Of a stretch of 43,242 nt of DNA, positions 41,868 to 43,242 are shown in pieces. The notes beneath the pieces were generated by a model, which saw nothing but the letters and a program-made list of their open reading frames with translations, did no database searches and was not told the origin of the DNA. This stretch comes from a bacterium (GTDB lineage: Bacteria; Pseudomonadota; Alphaproteobacteria; Acetobacterales; Acetobacteraceae), in contig JAMFRO010000086.1 in the NCBI GenBank assembly GCA_026224825.1, positions 1 to 43,242 of the forward strand, written 5' to 3'. Positions within the stretch are counted from its first letter, which is position 1, and every line of letters begins with the position of its first letter. A program made the translations under genes and the position numbers.

Positions 41868-42662
41868 ATGTCCAAAGGTAAAGTTCTTGTCGTGATGTCC
41901 AGCGCCAACACGCTCGACCTCAAAGATGGCAAGACATATTCGACCGGCTATTATCTGAACGAGTTCGTCGTCCCTTACCGCAAGCTGGTGGAGGCCGGTT
42001 ACGAGCCGGTGATCGCCAACCCGAAAGGCGGCCGTCCGGTGATGGACGCCAACTCCAACAACGCCATGTTCTTTGGTGGCGATGATGCGGCGCGGGCCGA
42101 TGCGCTCACCTTCGCGGAGGGGCTGGAGCTGCTCAATCGTCCCAAGACTCTGGCCTCAGTGGTCGCCGAGGGCACCGACGGCTACGCCGGCCTGTTCATT
42201 CCTGGCGGCCACGCCCCGATGGCCGACCTGCTCAAGGACAGAAACCTCGGCAAGATACTGACCAGTTTCCACGACACCGGCCGTCCGACCGGCATCGTCT
42301 GCCACGGCCCCATCGTGCTGCTTTCCGCTTTGTCTGATCCCGACAGCTTCATCGCTTCGATGATCGCCGGGGACGGCAAGGCGAGCGCGCTGAACGCCGG
42401 TTGGCCCTATGCCGGGTATCGTTTGACTGTGTTCGCAACCGGCGAGGAGCAGGCGCTCGAAGGGCCCAGCGGGCTAGGCGGCAGCGTCCAATATTACCCG
42501 GTGAACGCCCTGGCCGAGGCTGGTGCGCGTGTGGAGACCATCGCCAACTGGCATCCTAATGTGGTTGTCGATCGTGAGCTGATCACCGGCCAGCAGCCGA
42601 TGTCGGCGCCGGCATTTGGCGACGCCCTGGTGGCCAAGCTGAACGAACAGGTTCAACGCTAA
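41868..42662 (+). CDS. DJ-1/PfpI-family protein (Hsp31-like)
   Basis: A 264-residue protein with the Hsp31/glyoxalase-III-like layout: GYYLNEFVVPYRKLVEAGYEP (Glu32), IPGGHAPMADL, and the nucleophile elbow GIVCHGPIVLL (Cys145, His146). Related enzymes convert methylglyoxal to lactate or deglycate proteins, which fits the neighbouring genes. The start follows CAGGAAAGG; an in-frame ATG at 41811 would add 19 residues of less convincing sequence. Confidence 0.92.
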   Translation: MSKGKVLVVMSSANTLDLKDGKTYSTGYYLNEFVVPYRKLVEAGYEPVIANPKGGRPVMDANSNNAMFFGGDDAARADALTFAEGLELLNRPKTLASVVAEGTDGYAGLFIPGGHAPMADLLKDRNLGKILTSFHDTGRPTGIVCHGPIVLLSALSDPDSFIASMIAGDGKASALNAGWPYAGYRLTVFATGEEQALEGPSGLGGSVQYYPVNALAEAGARVETIANWHPNVVVDRELITGQQPMSAPAFGDALVAKLNEQVQR

Positions 42663-42703
42663 GCCGGCGCCGCCGGCCCCCAGCCGTCACAACAGGAGGT
42701 TCC

Positions 42704-42835
42704 ATGCCAACCTATGTCTGCTCCGTACCGCCCAAAAGCCTGGATAGCAGCCAGAAGGACCAGATTGCGGCGGCTATCGCTTGGCGCCACAGCGAAGCGA
42801 CAGGCGCGCCATCCTTCTTCGTACAAGTCTGTTGA
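42704..42835 (+). pseudogene. Tautomerase-family protein, truncated by IS21 element
   Basis: MPTYVCSVPPKSLDSSQKDQIAAAIAWRHSEATGAPSFFVQV is the start of a 4-oxalocrotonate-tautomerase-like protein of normally 120-150 residues. AGGAGG lies well placed upstream. After 43 codons the frame stops with Cys-TGA at the end of the inserted IS21-type element, so the gene is broken. The conserved second residue Pro2 is the usual catalytic base. Confidence 0.85.
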
Positions 42836-43242
42836 TTTCCACTGAGATTTGACCCGGGATTTTCATTGAGAAGTGACCCGGGTTGAAGGTATGTCCCACG
42901 CCATGCGGGACGGTCAAGATACTGTGGATTTGTCCTTTCTGGTTTTGGGTTTGGCGGCACTGTCCTTGAAGCGGAAGCTGTCATTGCCGGTTTCGATGAT
43001 ATGGCAATGATGGGTTAGGCGGTCGAGCAGCGCTGTGGTCATCTTGGCGTCACCGAACACGCCGGCCCATTCGCTGAAGCTGAGATTGGTGGTGATAATG
43101 ACGCTGGTACGCTCATAGAGCTTGGACGGCAGGTGGAAGAGCAGCGCGCCGCCTGATGGGCTGAACGGCAGGTATCCGAGCTCATCAAGGATGACGAGGT
43201 CGAGGCGCAGCAGGCGTTCGGCCAGTTGGCCGGCCTTGTTCA
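42829..43242 (-). mobile_element. IS21-family element, partial at window edge
   Basis: The element end starts near TGTTGATTTCC (42830) and shows two tandem 24-base repeats, 42835-42858 and 42859-42882 (20 of 24 identical, each ending GACCCGGG), the multiple terminal repeats of IS21 elements. Inside is istB on the minus strand; istA and the other end lie beyond the window. Confidence 0.88.
42914..43242 (-). CDS. istB: IS21 helper ATPase IstB, C-terminal part
   Basis: Partial, open at the window end. The visible 108 residues run [31 protein letters not shown] (Walker B DE), [63 protein letters not shown] and a basic tail [12 protein letters not shown]. IstB is the AAA+ partner of the IstA transposase. 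The gene is shorter than the published ORF limits because its N-terminus is outside. Confidence 0.93.
   Translation of the reverse strand, partial: NKAGQLAERLLRLDLVILDELGYLPFSPSGGALLFHLPSKLYERTSVIITTNLSFSEWAGVFGDAKMTTALLDRLTHHCHIIETGNDSFRFKDSAAKPKTRKDKSTVS

Noticed and set aside
42835..42882. Two tandem 24-base repeats as the start of a CRISPR array
   Set aside because: They are directly adjacent with no spacers and match IS21 terminal repeats.

Overview
The window looks like chromosome of an acidophilic alphaproteobacterium, most likely Acetobacteraceae (Acidiphilium/Acidocella-like). The reasons are high-GC coding with strong GC-rich shadow frames, a short-form HisG, the alphaproteobacterial layouts hisG-hisD / infA-maf-RNase-yacG and tkt-gap-pgk, G+C-rich palindromic intergenic elements, and a small exported Lys/Ala/Thr/Pro-rich protein like acid-shock proteins. 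The genus is inferred; no 16S rRNA is present.

1-9.4 kb holds core genes: hisG-hisD, then infA (TTG start), maf, a compact RNase E/G-like protein and yacG with 4-base overlaps. Convergent to these is the minus-strand operon tkt-gap-pgk. 9.5-14.1 kb holds three consecutive minus-strand ammonium transporters, each preceded by its own sigma-54-type -24/-12 element. 14.4-15.6 kb is a UbiH-type hydroxylase.

15.6-17.4 kb is A+T-richer: a DUF5677 gene split by a frame change at a run of seven A, a dispersed palindromic repeat and a tiny Gly-rich membrane protein. 17.4-23.8 kb is a stress/efflux block: a LysR regulator divergent from pirin and OsmC, then an EmrA-EmrB-OprM-type tripartite pump. 23.7-27.7 kb is a minus-strand trehalose operon otsB-GH15-otsA. 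27.7-29.8 kb holds a small coiled-coil protein and a Sel1-repeat membrane protein.

30-39.7 kb is an accessory island of lower G+C. A degenerate initiator-tRNA fragment lies beside it and a 26-base inverted repeat brackets it. It contains three TetR regulators: one divergent from a cytochrome P450, one divergent from a PF10118 metal-dependent hydrolase, one divergent from a GDSL autotransporter. It also holds a nested mobile-element wreck: a complete 1,050-base IS630-type element with TA duplications sits inside an IS5-type transposase, whose truncated 3' end is fused in frame to a tyrosine-recombinase fragment. 39.9-42.8 kb is a reactive-electrophile-type cluster (GlxA/AraC regulator, SDR, DJ-1/PfpI protein, tautomerase); its last gene is cut by an IS21-family element whose istB runs off the window.

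I see no CRISPR array, no rRNA and no intact tRNA. I did not find one clear new multi-gene system. The observations most worth following are the bracketed island, the nested transposon with its chimeric recombinase ORF, the frameshifted DUF5677 gene, the three sigma-54-linked amt genes and the MITE-like intergenic elements.
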